NCBI GenBank assembly: GCA_003116975.1
Contig: BGKB01000120.1
Location: 124,001-188,000 of the forward strand
Origin: Aurantiochytrium sp. KH105
Lineage: Eukaryota; Sar; Bigyra; Thraustochytrida; Thraustochytriidae
DNA: 64,000 nt
Direction: 5' to 3'
Below the pieces are notes generated by a model. The model worked only from the letters and a program-made list of their open reading frames with translations, searched no databases and was not told the origin of the DNA. Shown one piece after another: positions 30,232 through 41,052 of the stretch. A program made the position numbers and the translations under genes. Position 1 is the first letter of the stretch. Each line of letters starts with the position of its first letter.

Positions 30232-31499
30232 GATCTATCTCGTCCCGGTCGTAGCGAAGCTCCTCGCGAGCCTCCCAGACCCTCCCAATACGGTTCTGCT
30301 CTCTGGTCCTTTCACCCTCAATTTGTCCAGCAGTCCATCATGTGCTGACGAAAGCGTGTCGGTTCGGTGTGCGATGGCAGTGAGAGCTGCCTGCAAGTCA
30401 CGCTCCAATGGCCTTCGCTCCTTCATTCATTCATTCATTCATTGATTCATTCACTAACTCACCCAGACTCCGCCATCAACCGAAGCAACGGTTTTAGCCA
30501 GCCAGCCAGCCAGCCAGCCAGCCAACTCGCTCACTCACCATCGCTGTACGAGGTTCGTTCTCCTGGCTGGCTGCGACGCGATGCAGGAGCCAGGTCTACT
30601 CCGCGCCAAGTTGCATCCGGAATGGCGACCTGACGGGCGGCTTCGATTCCGTCAATCGAGGCTAAGCCAGACCTTGCTCGCTTTGCTTGCTTGCTCTCTG
30701 TTCGGAGCAAGGAAGCTAGCTCCCTCAGCCTGATCGTCCAGCGCCTCGGCTCGACGGACTCGCGCAGATTGCGTCCGGCGGAGTGACCCCCTCGCGCAGG
30801 CTTCGGTCGCGGACGCGCACGGTCTTGAACTCCGCTGCAGCTGCGACAGATTAGACGTCGAGCTTGAGAACGAAAGACTCGCTCGCGTGTAGCGGGCCCC
30901 AGGTCGTCATCGTCGATCGTGGACACCCGAGTCTGGGACTTTCTTCCTTTCAACTCGAGCCAGGCCAAGGCAGGGCCTCTTTCTGCCAGGGACGATCGAC
31001 AGCCTAGAGGAATTGCTTGCACGGGTGAGCGCGCGGTTGGCAGCGGCCACCTGCCGGCGCGAGCGAGCGAGCGAGCACTTGTTCGTGCAAGTCGTAGTGT
31101 AGAGTGCTCTAATAGGGAGCCAGCGCGGAGACGTCGGTTGATGAAACGTCTAACGCTCGAGCGGTTTCGAGATTGTGGTTAGTATCGTGACACTACTTCT
31201 TCAACAATGGCGAAATAGGAGAGCGCTCCTGCGCGGCGAGGAGCGCGCTTGCTTGTGCAAGTCGTCTGCGCGGGGCGCCGCGCCGGGGCCGGGCCCTCGG
31301 CCGCCTGCCTTTGCTCGCCTGAGCCGCGCATAGGAAACGCAAGGCGTGCTTTGTCGCGCGCCGCGAGCGCGTCCGGCTGAGGGGTCGAAGAACAACTCGC
31401 AGACATCCATCCTTTGTTGTTGCGTCGGCCGCAAGCGTTGTTTCTCTTTGCCAGTCAACTCCGGCCTGCGTGACGTGCCCGTGCCACGCGACGTGCGGG
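30232..31499. promoter_or_regulatory. Divergent region between hydrolase copy 2 and SUMO protease
   Basis: This 1.3 kb lies between divergent starts. It holds a (CATT)n run (30424-30443), a (GCCA)7 run (30497-30524) and short inverted motifs containing CACTTG/CAAGTC (around 31076-31092 and 31251-31263). Open frames occur on both strands, but none starts with a good ATG and family-like sequence. Confidence 0.5.
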
Positions 31500-34400
31500 A
31501 TGTCTTCTAAACGCGCCAGATCTCCTAAGAGAGGGAAGTCGAACGAGCCCGAGGATGATCAAATTGAAGATGGAATCGCCGATCTCGACGACGTCATGGA
31601 TGGAGTGAAAACACCGCAAAAGGACTCCATCAAGAAACGGAGAAATTCAAAACCACGTCAGCTCAAAGCCTATGGAAAGAAAACATTCCTCAAATCGTTA
31701 AAAGAGGAGCCAACAAGTGCGTTTGCGCAACGGCAGGCCATGATCGCTCATCATGCACAAGATCCTGCGATGTCGGCATCCGGAAAAAGATCACGTGCGG
31801 AACGCAAACCTCGTTCAAATGCTCGGTTCGAATTGAGCACAACGCATTCATTGTCAAGTACGCAGGGCAGCCCATCCAGTCGGCCTGTTCTTCAAGGCGG
31901 TCCATCAGGCAGGAAGCGCAGGCCGCACTTGCCGGAAGGGGATGATATTCGGGCGAAAAGGGGGAAAAGAAACGTCGATGCACCAAACAATAACGTTATC
32001 GATGTCGACAACGACAAAGAATACGAGAGCGCGAACTCACAAGTATCTCAAACTGGCGCACGGTCCTTTGCAGAGTCTGATGATCAGCGAGACTCACCGT
32101 ATCGCCCAAGTATGATAATCCTATTGGATAAGGCTGGAGACGCCATGTATGCGGCTGCCAGTTGTAAAGAACCCACCTCTACGGTGGTCAGAGGCGTCCG
32201 TCGTAATCCGTGGATTCGGGCGACAAATGGCCTCTTTGAGAGCCACTTGGCCTGGTCTCAAATTTCCGAATTCGAGGTGATTCCTTGTGTTCGGGCAAAA
32301 TACATGAACATCGAAGTCGCCATTGAGCATGATGTCCCGCAAACTTTCCACGGGCTCGGAGATATGTCTAATAAAAACAAAGGACAATTGCGGATGCTCG
32401 TCATCGCGCTCAAGTGTCCTGTCCAGGTCGCGGCCTTCCCAGAGACCTCGGTGACCACGTTTCATTGTAAAATGTTCAGTATCGTGGGGAGCAAGAAGCT
32501 CATTCAGCAGCTTCACGAGTTGTTGAAGCGAGAAAGAGTCAAAGTGCAACACTGGCGTGAGGGAGGCTCGTCAAAGACCGTTTCTCAAAAAGAGAAAAAT
32601 AGTCTGGTCGAATGTATCATATTTGCCAGGGACTTTTACAAGCAAAGGGGAATGCAGAGTGCGGCATACCTGCCGCGCTCAATTCTCAACGCCTTTTCGA
32701 GTTCCAAAAGAATTCCGGACAATTTCCCAAAGGTCTCCTCTAAAGACCGCGAAGACAATCCAGTGCCAAAAACTCGCTCCATGACAAAACTTGCCACCAA
32801 CAATGGTAGCCGCAACAGCGGCGGCAGCGGCAGCGAAAACAAAGTCTATTCGATACTCAAAAGGAAATCCAATAAAACAGGTCCGGCGCTCCTGGGCAGT
32901 GAGCGAGGTGCTCGCGCGACGAGGAAAAGTCTCTATCGTCGGGATTCATCCTCTGACGCGCGCTCATGTGGTTCCCGGAAAAAGTCGGTGAGCGAGGTTC
33001 TAACGCTCGAAGATGACGACGGGGAAGAGGGGCGATTTGGTCGTATGACGCGCTCAAGAGCCAAAGAGAATCGCGAATTCACTTTTAGCGAGGGAGAGCT
33101 GCAAGATATTTACTTTACGTATCCAGTCCTGATGGACAAGTACAAGATTAGCGTCACAAAGGAAGATGCGCAACGCACGGAGGAAGGCGTTTTCCTGAAC
33201 GACATCATCATTGACTTTTACATTCGTTATCTGCTTGACAAATGGCCCGAGGCGAAATCGCACATGCACGAAAAGGTATATGCGTATAGCTCGCTCTTTG
33301 TCAAGCGCATGTTCGATGTTTCGAAGCGTAAGTGGCGGCACGATAAGGAGAGCAATGAGGTGGATGCCAACGAGGCGCTCTTTGACTGGACGCGGAGGTG
33401 GGGGCGCAAGGTGGATCTCTTTCAAAAGGAGACTCTCATTTTCCCCATCAACGATGCTCTGCATTGGAGTGTTGTCGTGGTACTTAACGCCCATCAGATC
33501 CCAGCGTATGTGCAAAACGAACAAATTCGTCAGCAAAATATGTTTACTGCGCAAACTGTCGAGTCCCAGGACCTTGAGCCTCGATCCACTGCGGGCGACA
33601 GTGTTGCTGACGATACTGCGAGCGGTCATGCATTTGGCGAGACCGATGCCGACTCGAATGGCAAGAATGTCGCCAAGGACGAGAGGTCGCCTGACACGAA
33701 CGGCGCGGAAAGGTCGTGGACCAAACGTGGGTTGAGGAGGCCTCGATCTTCGTCGTCGTCGTCATCGTCTACTTCTTCTTCTTCCTCATTTTCAGAAACC
33801 CGCGCGGGTGGCAACAAGCAGAAACAAAAGACACATATTGAGTCCAAGTCGACAAAGTTTCAGCGTGATGTGCAAGTGAGCGACGACAGCGGGGACAACG
33901 GCTACGAAACTTGTTTGTCTCAATCTGAAGTCAAAAAATCAGAACACCGAGGCGTTGAAGACTCAAAAGAAGCCCGCCACTCTTCAACGTCGCGGGTCCC
34001 CTCCACAAAAACTGCGAAACGTGGAGGAGGAGCTTTTGCGTCAGGGAGCGCTCGGCGCTCGTGTGGGCGTGTTAACGAAGATGAAGAAGCGCAGTTGCCA
34101 AAAACGGGAGAGGAGATCAAGGACGAGGGCAGAGAAGCCGCTTCGACGCAGCCTATGACGGAAACGCGTGCGGGCATCAATCTGCTATCGACAGCTTCTA
34201 ATCCTCCAGCTTTTTTGACATCCTACGGCAAGACTCATGATTCGGAAAATCCTTCAAAGGAAAAGTCTGGCGCCAAACGCAGGTGTGACAGCGTTGCCAG
34301 TCGTGATGAACGTGACGGCATCAGCAAAGTCGTGATAGACAATGAAGACGATGATCCAATAATTGTGGACAGCACTGCTGAGGGCGGTGGCGGCGGCGGC

Positions 34401-36125
34401 GGCACCGAGTCTAAGATGAATCAGGATACAAAAATGCAAGAGCAAGAGCACACGGTCAGCCGCGATGCTCACGCAAAGACGCGCTCCGAAGATGAGAAGG
34501 CGGTCTCCGCAAAGCAAGAGGGAAAGAGCTCCAAGTATTTCGCTTCGACGATTGAGTCCATCGTGTCTGGTAGAGAGAAAGATGATGAAAAGATGACCTC
34601 TGCGCACGCATCGGATGCTCCCATATCTCGTACGCGGCAGGCGTCGTCTTCAGTGTCTTCCGCAACATCTCCTTTGCCTCAATCGCGTGCGACATCCCCG
34701 GTGGGGTCGTCGTATTGGAAGCCATTCGCCAAGTACGATCCAGAAAAAAAGCCTCAGGTTCTTTTCATGGATTCGCTTGGATCCCATCGCAAGAAAAAGG
34801 TCATTACTGTCATTGAGACGTATTTGCAGAATATCTTCAGAGACCGTGCCCCTAAAACGGAGGGCTATGAGTCGAATGAAGACGATGTTGCAGCGCTGGC
34901 AATGACGTTCGACAATCTTCCTTCGCGTCAACTGGACGTCACAACGCAGCCCAATTATTACGACTGCGGAGTCTTTGTCGTGCGTTACGTGGAGGAGGTA
35001 CTCCGAACCAAATACAAGTCATGCTCGGAGGACAAGGTCACAAATGAGGAAGTCATTGATGCAGTAAGGGCGTTGACATGGGGTGAGTTCGAGCACGTGC
35101 GACGAGATATGCGTCGGTTGATGAAGGAATTGCATGCGCAATATGAAGAATTGCTAGCGCACAAGGCGCAGGAGCAAGATGCCGAAGAAGAGTCGACGGA
35201 TGAGGTCGAGGCCGAGGAAATCAAAAAGGACGACGCAGGTCCAGGGGCGGAGGCTACCAAGGAAGAGCCCCGGAGCGACGACCGCGATTGCGACGCTGAG
35301 GCTTCAAGGAAGGATAACTTTGAGGAAAGAGGCATCGCGGACTCCGGCACAATCAGTCACGAAAAGGACGATGCTGAAGTTGCGGATGCCCGCAACCCCG
35401 ACGATGCTACCATGCAAGTCGGCACGAAGAAAAGGGAGGAGCAAGAGGAAGAACAAGAAGAAGAACAAGAAGAAGGCGCGAAGCTCGACAATGACACAAA
35501 GGGTGATTCTAATGCGCAAGTCGATGTGACAAAGAAGATGAAAGATGAGTCTGCTGCAGGTGTCAAGTCAGAGAGCGATGAAGAGTCCGCTGTGGAGGCC
35601 ATGGAGAACAAGAACGGGTCAAAGTCGAAAGCCTCTTCGCGAATTGACGATGATGCTGACGTGGAATCTGACAAGGGGGAGGGCAATGCTGATGTGGAGG
35701 AGATTTACGAGACCAACAACAATGCTGATGCGGAATTCCTCAAAGATGAGAATGGTTTCGATGTGAAGGAGATCAAGGAGAATAATGATGACGCTGACAT
35801 GGAAGTTGAGGAAGTACATGTTGCCAAGGAAAAAGCTCGAACTAGGGGGGGAGTAGAGCAAGAGCTAAAAGAAGAGGATCCTATCGAAGTCGCGAAACGC
35901 TTCGCAGAACATAACAAAGGAAAGGAAGGGTGCTCGGAGAAGCAGCCTATGAAAGTGGAAGAGGGTGATGAAGAGGATGACGACTTGAAGGACGACGCGA
36001 GCCAGATTTCCGTCAAGACGCGTTTTCAACCCCAAAAGTGGCCGCAGACAGTACGTGATAAGAAGGAGAGCAAGGAGGCAGTCCAAACTGAGTCCGACGA
36101 CGTGGAGGTGATAACATTGAGTTGA
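31500..36125 (+). CDS. Ulp2/SENP6-7-like SUMO protease with split catalytic domain
   Basis: The product has 1541 residues from ATG 31500. The catalytic C48 domain begins near residue 530 (GVFLNDIIIDFYIRYLL, near 555). It carries the His in DALHWSVVVV near 654. A disordered Ser/Glu/Lys-rich insert of about 400 residues follows. The domain then resumes with the Asp in LFMDSLGSH near 1090, the oxyanion Gln in TTQPNYYDCGVFVVRY and the nucleophile Cys near 1156. An insertion between His and Asp is typical of the SENP6/SENP7/Ulp2 branch, which trims poly-SUMO chains in the nucleus. An N-terminal folded segment (about 240-360) is PH-like or unknown. The C-terminus is highly acidic, with QEEEQEEEQEE repeats. 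Possible SUMO-interacting motifs are VIDVDND (about 165), PIIVDS (about 950) and a terminal DVEVITLS. The triad is complete, so it should be active. Confidence 0.9.
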   Translation: MSSKRARSPKRGKSNEPEDDQIEDGIADLDDVMDGVKTPQKDSIKKRRNSKPRQLKAYGKKTFLKSLKEEPTSAFAQRQAMIAHHAQDPAMSASGKRSRAERKPRSNARFELSTTHSLSSTQGSPSSRPVLQGGPSGRKRRPHLPEGDDIRAKRGKRNVDAPNNNVIDVDNDKEYESANSQVSQTGARSFAESDDQRDSPYRPSMIILLDKAGDAMYAAASCKEPTSTVVRGVRRNPWIRATNGLFESHLAWSQISEFEVIPCVRAKYMNIEVAIEHDVPQTFHGLGDMSNKNKGQLRMLVIALKCPVQVAAFPETSVTTFHCKMFSIVGSKKLIQQLHELLKRERVKVQHWREGGSSKTVSQKEKNSLVECIIFARDFYKQRGMQSAAYLPRSILNAFSSSKRIPDNFPKVSSKDREDNPVPKTRSMTKLATNNGSRNSGGSGSENKVYSILKRKSNKTGPALLGSERGARATRKSLYRRDSSSDARSCGSRKKSVSEVLTLEDDDGEEGRFGRMTRSRAKENREFTFSEGELQDIYFTYPVLMDKYKISVTKEDAQRTEEGVFLNDIIIDFYIRYLLDKWPEAKSHMHEKVYAYSSLFVKRMFDVSKRKWRHDKESNEVDANEALFDWTRRWGRKVDLFQKETLIFPINDALHWSVVVVLNAHQIPAYVQNEQIRQQNMFTAQTVESQDLEPRSTAGDSVADDTASGHAFGETDADSNGKNVAKDERSPDTNGAERSWTKRGLRRPRSSSSSSSSTSSSSSFSETRAGGNKQKQKTHIESKSTKFQRDVQVSDDSGDNGYETCLSQSEVKKSEHRGVEDSKEARHSSTSRVPSTKTAKRGGGAFASGSARRSCGRVNEDEEAQLPKTGEEIKDEGREAASTQPMTETRAGINLLSTASNPPAFLTSYGKTHDSENPSKEKSGAKRRCDSVASRDERDGISKVVIDNEDDDPIIVDSTAEGGGGGGGTESKMNQDTKMQEQEHTVSRDAHAKTRSEDEKAVSAKQEGKSSKYFASTIESIVSGREKDDEKMTSAHASDAPISRTRQASSSVSSATSPLPQSRATSPVGSSYWKPFAKYDPEKKPQVLFMDSLGSHRKKKVITVIETYLQNIFRDRAPKTEGYESNEDDVAALAMTFDNLPSRQLDVTTQPNYYDCGVFVVRYVEEVLRTKYKSCSEDKVTNEEVIDAVRALTWGEFEHVRRDMRRLMKELHAQYEELLAHKAQEQDAEEESTDEVEAEEIKKDDAGPGAEATKEEPRSDDRDCDAEASRKDNFEERGIADSGTISHEKDDAEVADARNPDDATMQVGTKKREEQEEEQEEEQEEGAKLDNDTKGDSNAQVDVTKKMKDESAAGVKSESDEESAVEAMENKNGSKSKASSRIDDDADVESDKGEGNADVEEIYETNNNADAEFLKDENGFDVKEIKENNDDADMEVEEVHVAKEKARTRGGVEQELKEEDPIEVAKRFAEHNKGKEGCSEKQPMKVEEGDEEDDDLKDDASQISVKTRFQPQKWPQTVRDKKESKEAVQTESDDVEVITLS

Positions 36126-36347
36126 ATCCAAGTAAGCATTTGATGTTTATAATTTTCTCCAACGATTTTTTCAATTGCAGTAAATAGACCTGGGCCAATA
36201 GCCTACGCTCTGCTGCTTCGAGTGGTCATTTGTTCGCACGTGTTCCAGGAGAGAGAAAGGGGTTATCGACTCTTGTTGTTATAGTGCGCACGCAAAACCC
36301 GGGTATTGTTGACATCACAGAGAGCGTTGCTATTTTTTGACCCATGA

Positions 36348-36869
36348 TCATTTTTTATCGGTAGGTCGGTTATCGAGGTTCGCCTTATGCTCGGCCTTGA
36401 GCTTTTCAAGCCTGACGAGAGCATCTGGGACCTCCTTGATGGGGAGCACGCCGTACGTGAGGCACCAGTTCAGCGCAATGAGACTGTCATTATTTTGCCT
36501 GCGCAGGGTCCACGATTAAAAATAAAGATTGACTCGTTGGCATTCTGCTCATCGAAACCGCTCATGGTATTGATAAAGAAGAACTTACTTGTACAGTGTC
36601 TCGTAGAATACGCGCGTGCCTTCGCCTCCAGGTGGGGTTGGTTTTCTTTCGTGGTGCAATGGATCAAGACAAGAGAAAAGATGGTTAGTGAGTGAGTGAG
36701 TCTTGTTTTTGGCCGGGTCGTTGCTTCATATCTCGCTCAAGACTTACTTTTGGCCGGGTTTGAACTTGATAATGAGCGTGTTCTCGTCGCCGTCGTCCTC
36801 GACCTGCGCCAGAACCGCGGCGTCTTGCTCGCGCTTGACGGCCTTCTTGGGCGGGTTGGGGGCTCCCAT
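36348..36869 (-). CDS. Small three-exon protein of unknown function (109 residues)
   Basis: I assembled this from splice signals. Exon 1 is 36748-36869 (MGAPNPPKKAVKREQDAA). Intron 1 is 36646-36747 (GTAAGT donor, CACTAAC branch-like site, pyrimidine tract, acceptor at the first AG). Exon 2 is 36589-36645. Intron 2 is 36499-36588 (GTAAGT donor, TGCGCAG acceptor). Exon 3 is 36348-36498, ending in TGA. All phases fit. The protein has a basic N-terminus, then ENTLIIKFKPGQ, and a helical core EGTRVFYETLYKQN followed by ALNWCLTYGVLP and VRLEKLKAEHK. The regular intron signals and protein-like composition argue that it is real. It looks like a small conserved eukaryotic protein, but I cannot name the family. 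It has no signal peptide or membrane segment. Confidence 0.72.
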
Positions 36870-37699
36870 CCTCACCACTCGCTCTCTTGGAAACGCTTCG
36901 ACGCGTACGTAGAGCGACGGGCGACGGGCGACGGGCAGCGAGCAGAAAGGAGAGAAGAGAAGAGAAGAGAAGAGCGGGCCAACTGCCGTGCTGCGCCGCG
37001 ATGAAGCGCCGCGCTGCCCCAGGTCCCCGCGCCGCAGCCCTGCACGTAGGCTTCTTTCCCCTTTGGTCGTTGGTCGCCAAGTTTTCGACTGCGCAACCCC
37101 AATTGCGCCAATGACGACGACGCTCTGATAAAACTCATGATGTTATCTTGTGCTTGTGCGTGGCTGCAAAAGGAATTTCCGGGCGTGCTGCCTTGATTTC
37201 ATCATACACATGGGGATCGAGGTGGGCCTGATCTGCCACTGGCTAAGCGACTCTCTGCTTCTGGGGGCTGGCTGGCTGCCTGCGAGGGCGATGTGGGCCT
37301 GTAATCCAGGATCCTCCTTTTTGAGTGAGAAAGACCCCATCGGCATTGCATGGATTTGCTCGGACAGCGAAATGGCGTTCGTTGATCAACCTGCCATCAG
37401 CCCATGTACTAGCGTGCAAATTGTCGAGGTCGTCGTGTGAGCATAGCGCTTTCCTTTTCCTTCTCTGTAAAATATTTGTAGGCCTCCGTTATGACGGCGA
37501 AAAACAGTGATCATGGGAGGAAGGTGGTGAAACCAATCCGCAACCAACGCCGAAGTCAGAAATTAAGTTTAAAGTCAATGCGAGCTGAGTCAAGAGCGCG
37601 AACTTTGGCACAGAAAGATCAAGATCAAGATCAGCATTCTTTCCATCCTTGTGTCACAGCGGCGAGCTCATTCTGGAGAGGTATCCATTTGTTTGGCTA

Positions 37700-37747
37700 G
37701 CTTGTCCCAAGGTGTGCGTGCGTCTGTGCGTCTGTGCGCGCGTGTGT
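37700..37747 (+). repeat. 48-bp dispersed repeat, copy 1
   Basis: It starts GCTTGTCCCAAGG and continues as a TGCG/TCTG-rich string. It is identical over 48 bases to 42467-42514 in the same orientation. Confidence 0.9.
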
Positions 37748-38246
37748 AGGTCAAGAGGCGGATGCAGGATGCGCCTGGACCTGGTTGCAAGTCCTTGCAA
37801 GTCGGGTGGGTCAAATTTAAATGAACCTTGTCCCTGGTTGCTGGCTGACGTGGTGGTCTGGGGCTAGGCCTCCTTTTGCTGTCAAACCATACCAGTGAAT
37901 GGACGCTCTGATTGGCAAGAAAAAGGGGCCAGGGGGGATGAGATTCGAGAGGATCAGAAGTGGAGGCGGCGAGTTAGTAGTCACCAGAGCTCTCCAAACA
38001 GTTAGTTTGGCAACATTCGGAGAAGCTGGCAAAGCAAGAAGAACTCGCATTGTCGGCGGTTTTGACATAGAGGCCACAGTGTGGCCAAGGTTGGCCAATT
38101 TTTGGCAGCTCGCGGCAGCAGCTCGCGGCAGCTTGCGACAGCGGGGCCACTGCTTCTGTTGTCGGGGCTATTTGATCGTTTTGGTGAGAAGCGGTTACGA
38201 ACTCTCACTGTAGGAAATCAATGTGAGCGAATTGTCCCAAAAGCAC

Positions 38247-38278
<32 letters not shown>

Positions 38279-38280
38279 CA
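38247..38280 (+). repeat. (CAGG)n microsatellite
   Basis: About eight copies of a CAGG tetranucleotide lie in the gene-poor interval. Confidence 0.9.
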
Positions 38281-38690
38281 CTCCCTCCGGACAGCCTGCC
38301 GCGCTCGATCAATTGATTGATCGATTGATCAAGCAAGTGCCGCCTCGTGTCGTCATGTGCGCGAGTTTCAAGTTGGTGACTTGGTCAACGCCCGAACATT
38401 GGGCCACTGCAGGCGCCGAGGCCCCGGACAAGGCGAGGGACTTGGCGCTTGCGCTGCCTCGACCGTCCGTCCGACTGGCCCATCTGTGCGGGGCCGTCAG
38501 CGCGTCCTCGAGTCCATGTCACAAGTTCGCCGCTGATTGACCGGCGCCGAGCACGTCAAGCCCAGCCGAAGGGTCCCAATGTCCCCAATTTGCTCGTCCC
38601 CGGGGTGCGCACACTCCCTCGTGAATCCTCCTCTTCGTGAAGACGCAAACGCTCCGAGCTAGGAGGGGGGAGGGGGGACGGTGGAAGGGG

Positions 38691-38911
38691 CGCGCGCGCG
38701 CGAGAGAGAGAGAGAGGGAGAGAGATTGACGCCCGTTTTGCGTCTGGCAGCTGTCTGTGGCGTTGGCTTACTTTATGGATTGCACCTCGCCACCGTGCAA
38801 TTAATCATTCCTAAATGTTGAGCTGCGTTTGCGAGGCCGAAACGTCTCTCTCTCACATTTCTCTCTGCGCTCCTAAAAAAGAATTCTCTCTCTCGCGCGC
38901 GCGCGCGCGCG
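38691..38911. repeat. Inverted (CG)n(AG)n / (CT)n(CG)n pair
   Basis: The left arm is alternating CG then AG (38691-38716). The right arm is CT then CG (38885-38911). The arms are perfect reverse complements over about 22 bases, with about 170 bp between. Alternating CG tracts of this length favour Z-DNA. Confidence 0.85.
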
Positions 38912-39530
38912 CCATGGACCACCGTTTTGGTTGGGGTTCACTAATTCGTGGACTGAGCTCACCAGGCCAAGTGAGCCGCAGCTGCGCCCGACCAGGATAT
39001 CGAAAAGGCCATGGCACCACCGATGCTCGCAGCGAGTCAAGGTCTGCAGTGCGTTTTGCTTGCATTTTGGCTTCCTTTTTGATCGCGAGTCGTTTTGTTT
39101 TGTAGCTTTTGCGTCACTTCCTTCGATTGCGTTCATTCGATACACAGATCCTCTCCTCCATTCCGTTTCTTTTCCATAGGGCCGCTGGCCGTTCCATCCC
39201 GAACGTCATCTCGAGGGGGCCATGCAGATAGATGATGTCTGGCACTGTCCGCCTGGTCCCGGCCATCGCTGTCAAGCTAGCTAGCTCGCTAGCTAGCCGG
39301 CTGTGGTATCCGGACGTCGCTCTCGCAAGGCCTATACTCCTAGCCGGCAAGCGGCCAGAGCGTCGAAGCCAAGGCGAGCCAAGGCGAGCCAAGGCGAGCC
39401 AAGCCAAGCTGCGCAACACCTACCTCGCTACGCTACGCCCCTCCACGCCAAACCAAGAACTCTTGCGCCAGGACAGAGTTGAGGTGAGTTCGTTCAGGTC
39501 GAGAGGGGGACGGAGAGGGAGAGGGGAAGA

Positions 39531-39629
39531 GGCAAGCTCAAGGCAAGCTCAAGGCAAGCTCAAGGCAAGCTCAAGGCAAGCTCAAGGCAAGCCTCGAGGC
39601 AAGCTCGAGTCAAGCTCAAGGCAAGCCCA
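39531..39629 (+). repeat. 11-bp minisatellite (CAAGCTCAAGG)n
   Basis: Five nearly perfect 11-bp units are followed by about four degenerate ones with CTCGAG changes. A separate 10-bp repeat, AAGGCGAGCC, occurs three times at 39371-39400. Confidence 0.9.
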
Positions 39630-40982
39630 AGGCGGCTCTCGCTGCTGTGCGAGCCGTCGTCGCTGTTGCCGTCGCGGGCATGGTCTTCGAGGCGTCCTCC
39701 TTGAGGTCTTCTTCAATCAACCGTTCACCTTCGTGACCCCGTCCACGTCCTTCGCTTTCCCGTCGCCGTTTCGGTCGTCGCGGGCGGCCCCGCGCGCCGA
39801 ACCCGCGGCCTCGCTCCCGCTCGCGCAGGCACGCTGCGCACGCCGGCTCGGCCTGGGCTCCGTCTCGTGGTTTTCGAGGGTCGCATCGCGCGCCCCCGGC
39901 GCCATTCAGCGTCCCAGCGCCTCTGATCGAGAGCGAGAGCTGCGTGCGCGGAGCCCGTGTGTGTCTGCGCCGGCCTGCCTCGGGCCCTCGAAGCCTGCGG
40001 CTAGCTGCCTGCCTCGGCCGGGTCGCAAGTTGCGAGGAGAGGGACGCGTACATTCACATTCATTCGGTCATACATTCATCCGTTCACCCATCCATAGGTC
40101 TGCGTCACCGCATCTTTCCGCATCGACCTGACCCATCGCTCATTCTCGTCTTCGCTCGACTCGCGCGTCGACCGACCCGTCGACCGACGTGGGTGGGCGT
40201 CCGGGTGCAGCGCGAGCGAGCGCGGCGCGAGCAAGCACGCACGCGAGCAAGCCAGCAAGCAAGCCCAGGCGCGATGATGTGCAAGGACAAGGGAAATGAG
40301 GAAGGAAAGAATGAGAAGGGAAGATCAAGAAAGGCTTGCGCGCGAGGCACGCCGCGCCTCCGCTCCGCCCCGTCACGCGCGCTCTGGTCTTCTTGACCCG
40401 CGCCGCCGCCCAGCGCAGCGCAGCGCAGCCCAGAGCGGCGCGGCGCGGCGCGGAGCGGAGCGGAGCGGAGCGGAGCGGAGCGGAGCGGGGCAAGAGCGTG
40501 GCGGAGAAGGAGAAGGAGAGGAGAAGGAGAATGCCGTCCTTGTGCACTGTGCACGCGCCGCGGGGGGGGCGGGACGGGCGCCGCGCGTCCCTCTGGCGGA
40601 GGGGGGTGTGTACGCGCGCGCGGCGGCGTGCGCACACGCGGCCCGACCCAGGCCGCCTCGCCTCGCCCCGCCCGCCCCGCCTCGCCCGCCAGGCTGGGCG
40701 CGGCAGGCCGCGGTGCAGCGCTCGCGGCGCAGCGCGGCGCGCTCTGCTCTGCTCGGCAGCCAGGCAGGCAGGCAGCCTGGAGGGAGCGGTGTGCGTGCGT
40801 GCGCGCGGGCGGGCGGGCGAGCGTGCGAGGGTGCGTTGTTACTTGTTCATCGCGCACTTCTGACTGACCGACCGACTGACTCGCCCACTGACTGACCGCC
40901 TGCGCGCACACCGCTTTACCGACTTGCGCTGTTCCTTTGCGGACTTGCAGCGCGCGGAAAGCCCCTTCGGGAGGCCGGCAGA

Positions 40983-41052
40983 AGAAGAAGAAAGAAAGGC
41001 GGAGAAGAAGAAAGAAAGAAAGAAAGAAAGAAGGAAAGAAAGAAGGAGAAGA
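40983..41052 (+). repeat. GAAA/GAAG purine tract in the G-alpha leader
   Basis: An almost pure-purine strand about 70 nt long ends roughly 185 bp before the G-alpha ATG. It could form triplex DNA. Confidence 0.8.

Noticed and set aside
37143-37440. Short frames on both strands near 37.1-37.4 kb
   Set aside because: Neither has good start context or partner splice sites, and composition is not convincing. Kept only as a possibility in the gap description.
39232-40131. Open frame of about 300 codons across the 11-bp minisatellite
   Set aside because: No proper ATG context; the translation is a repeat of Lys/Gln/Ala/Ser units followed by Arg/Pro/Ala-rich sequence.
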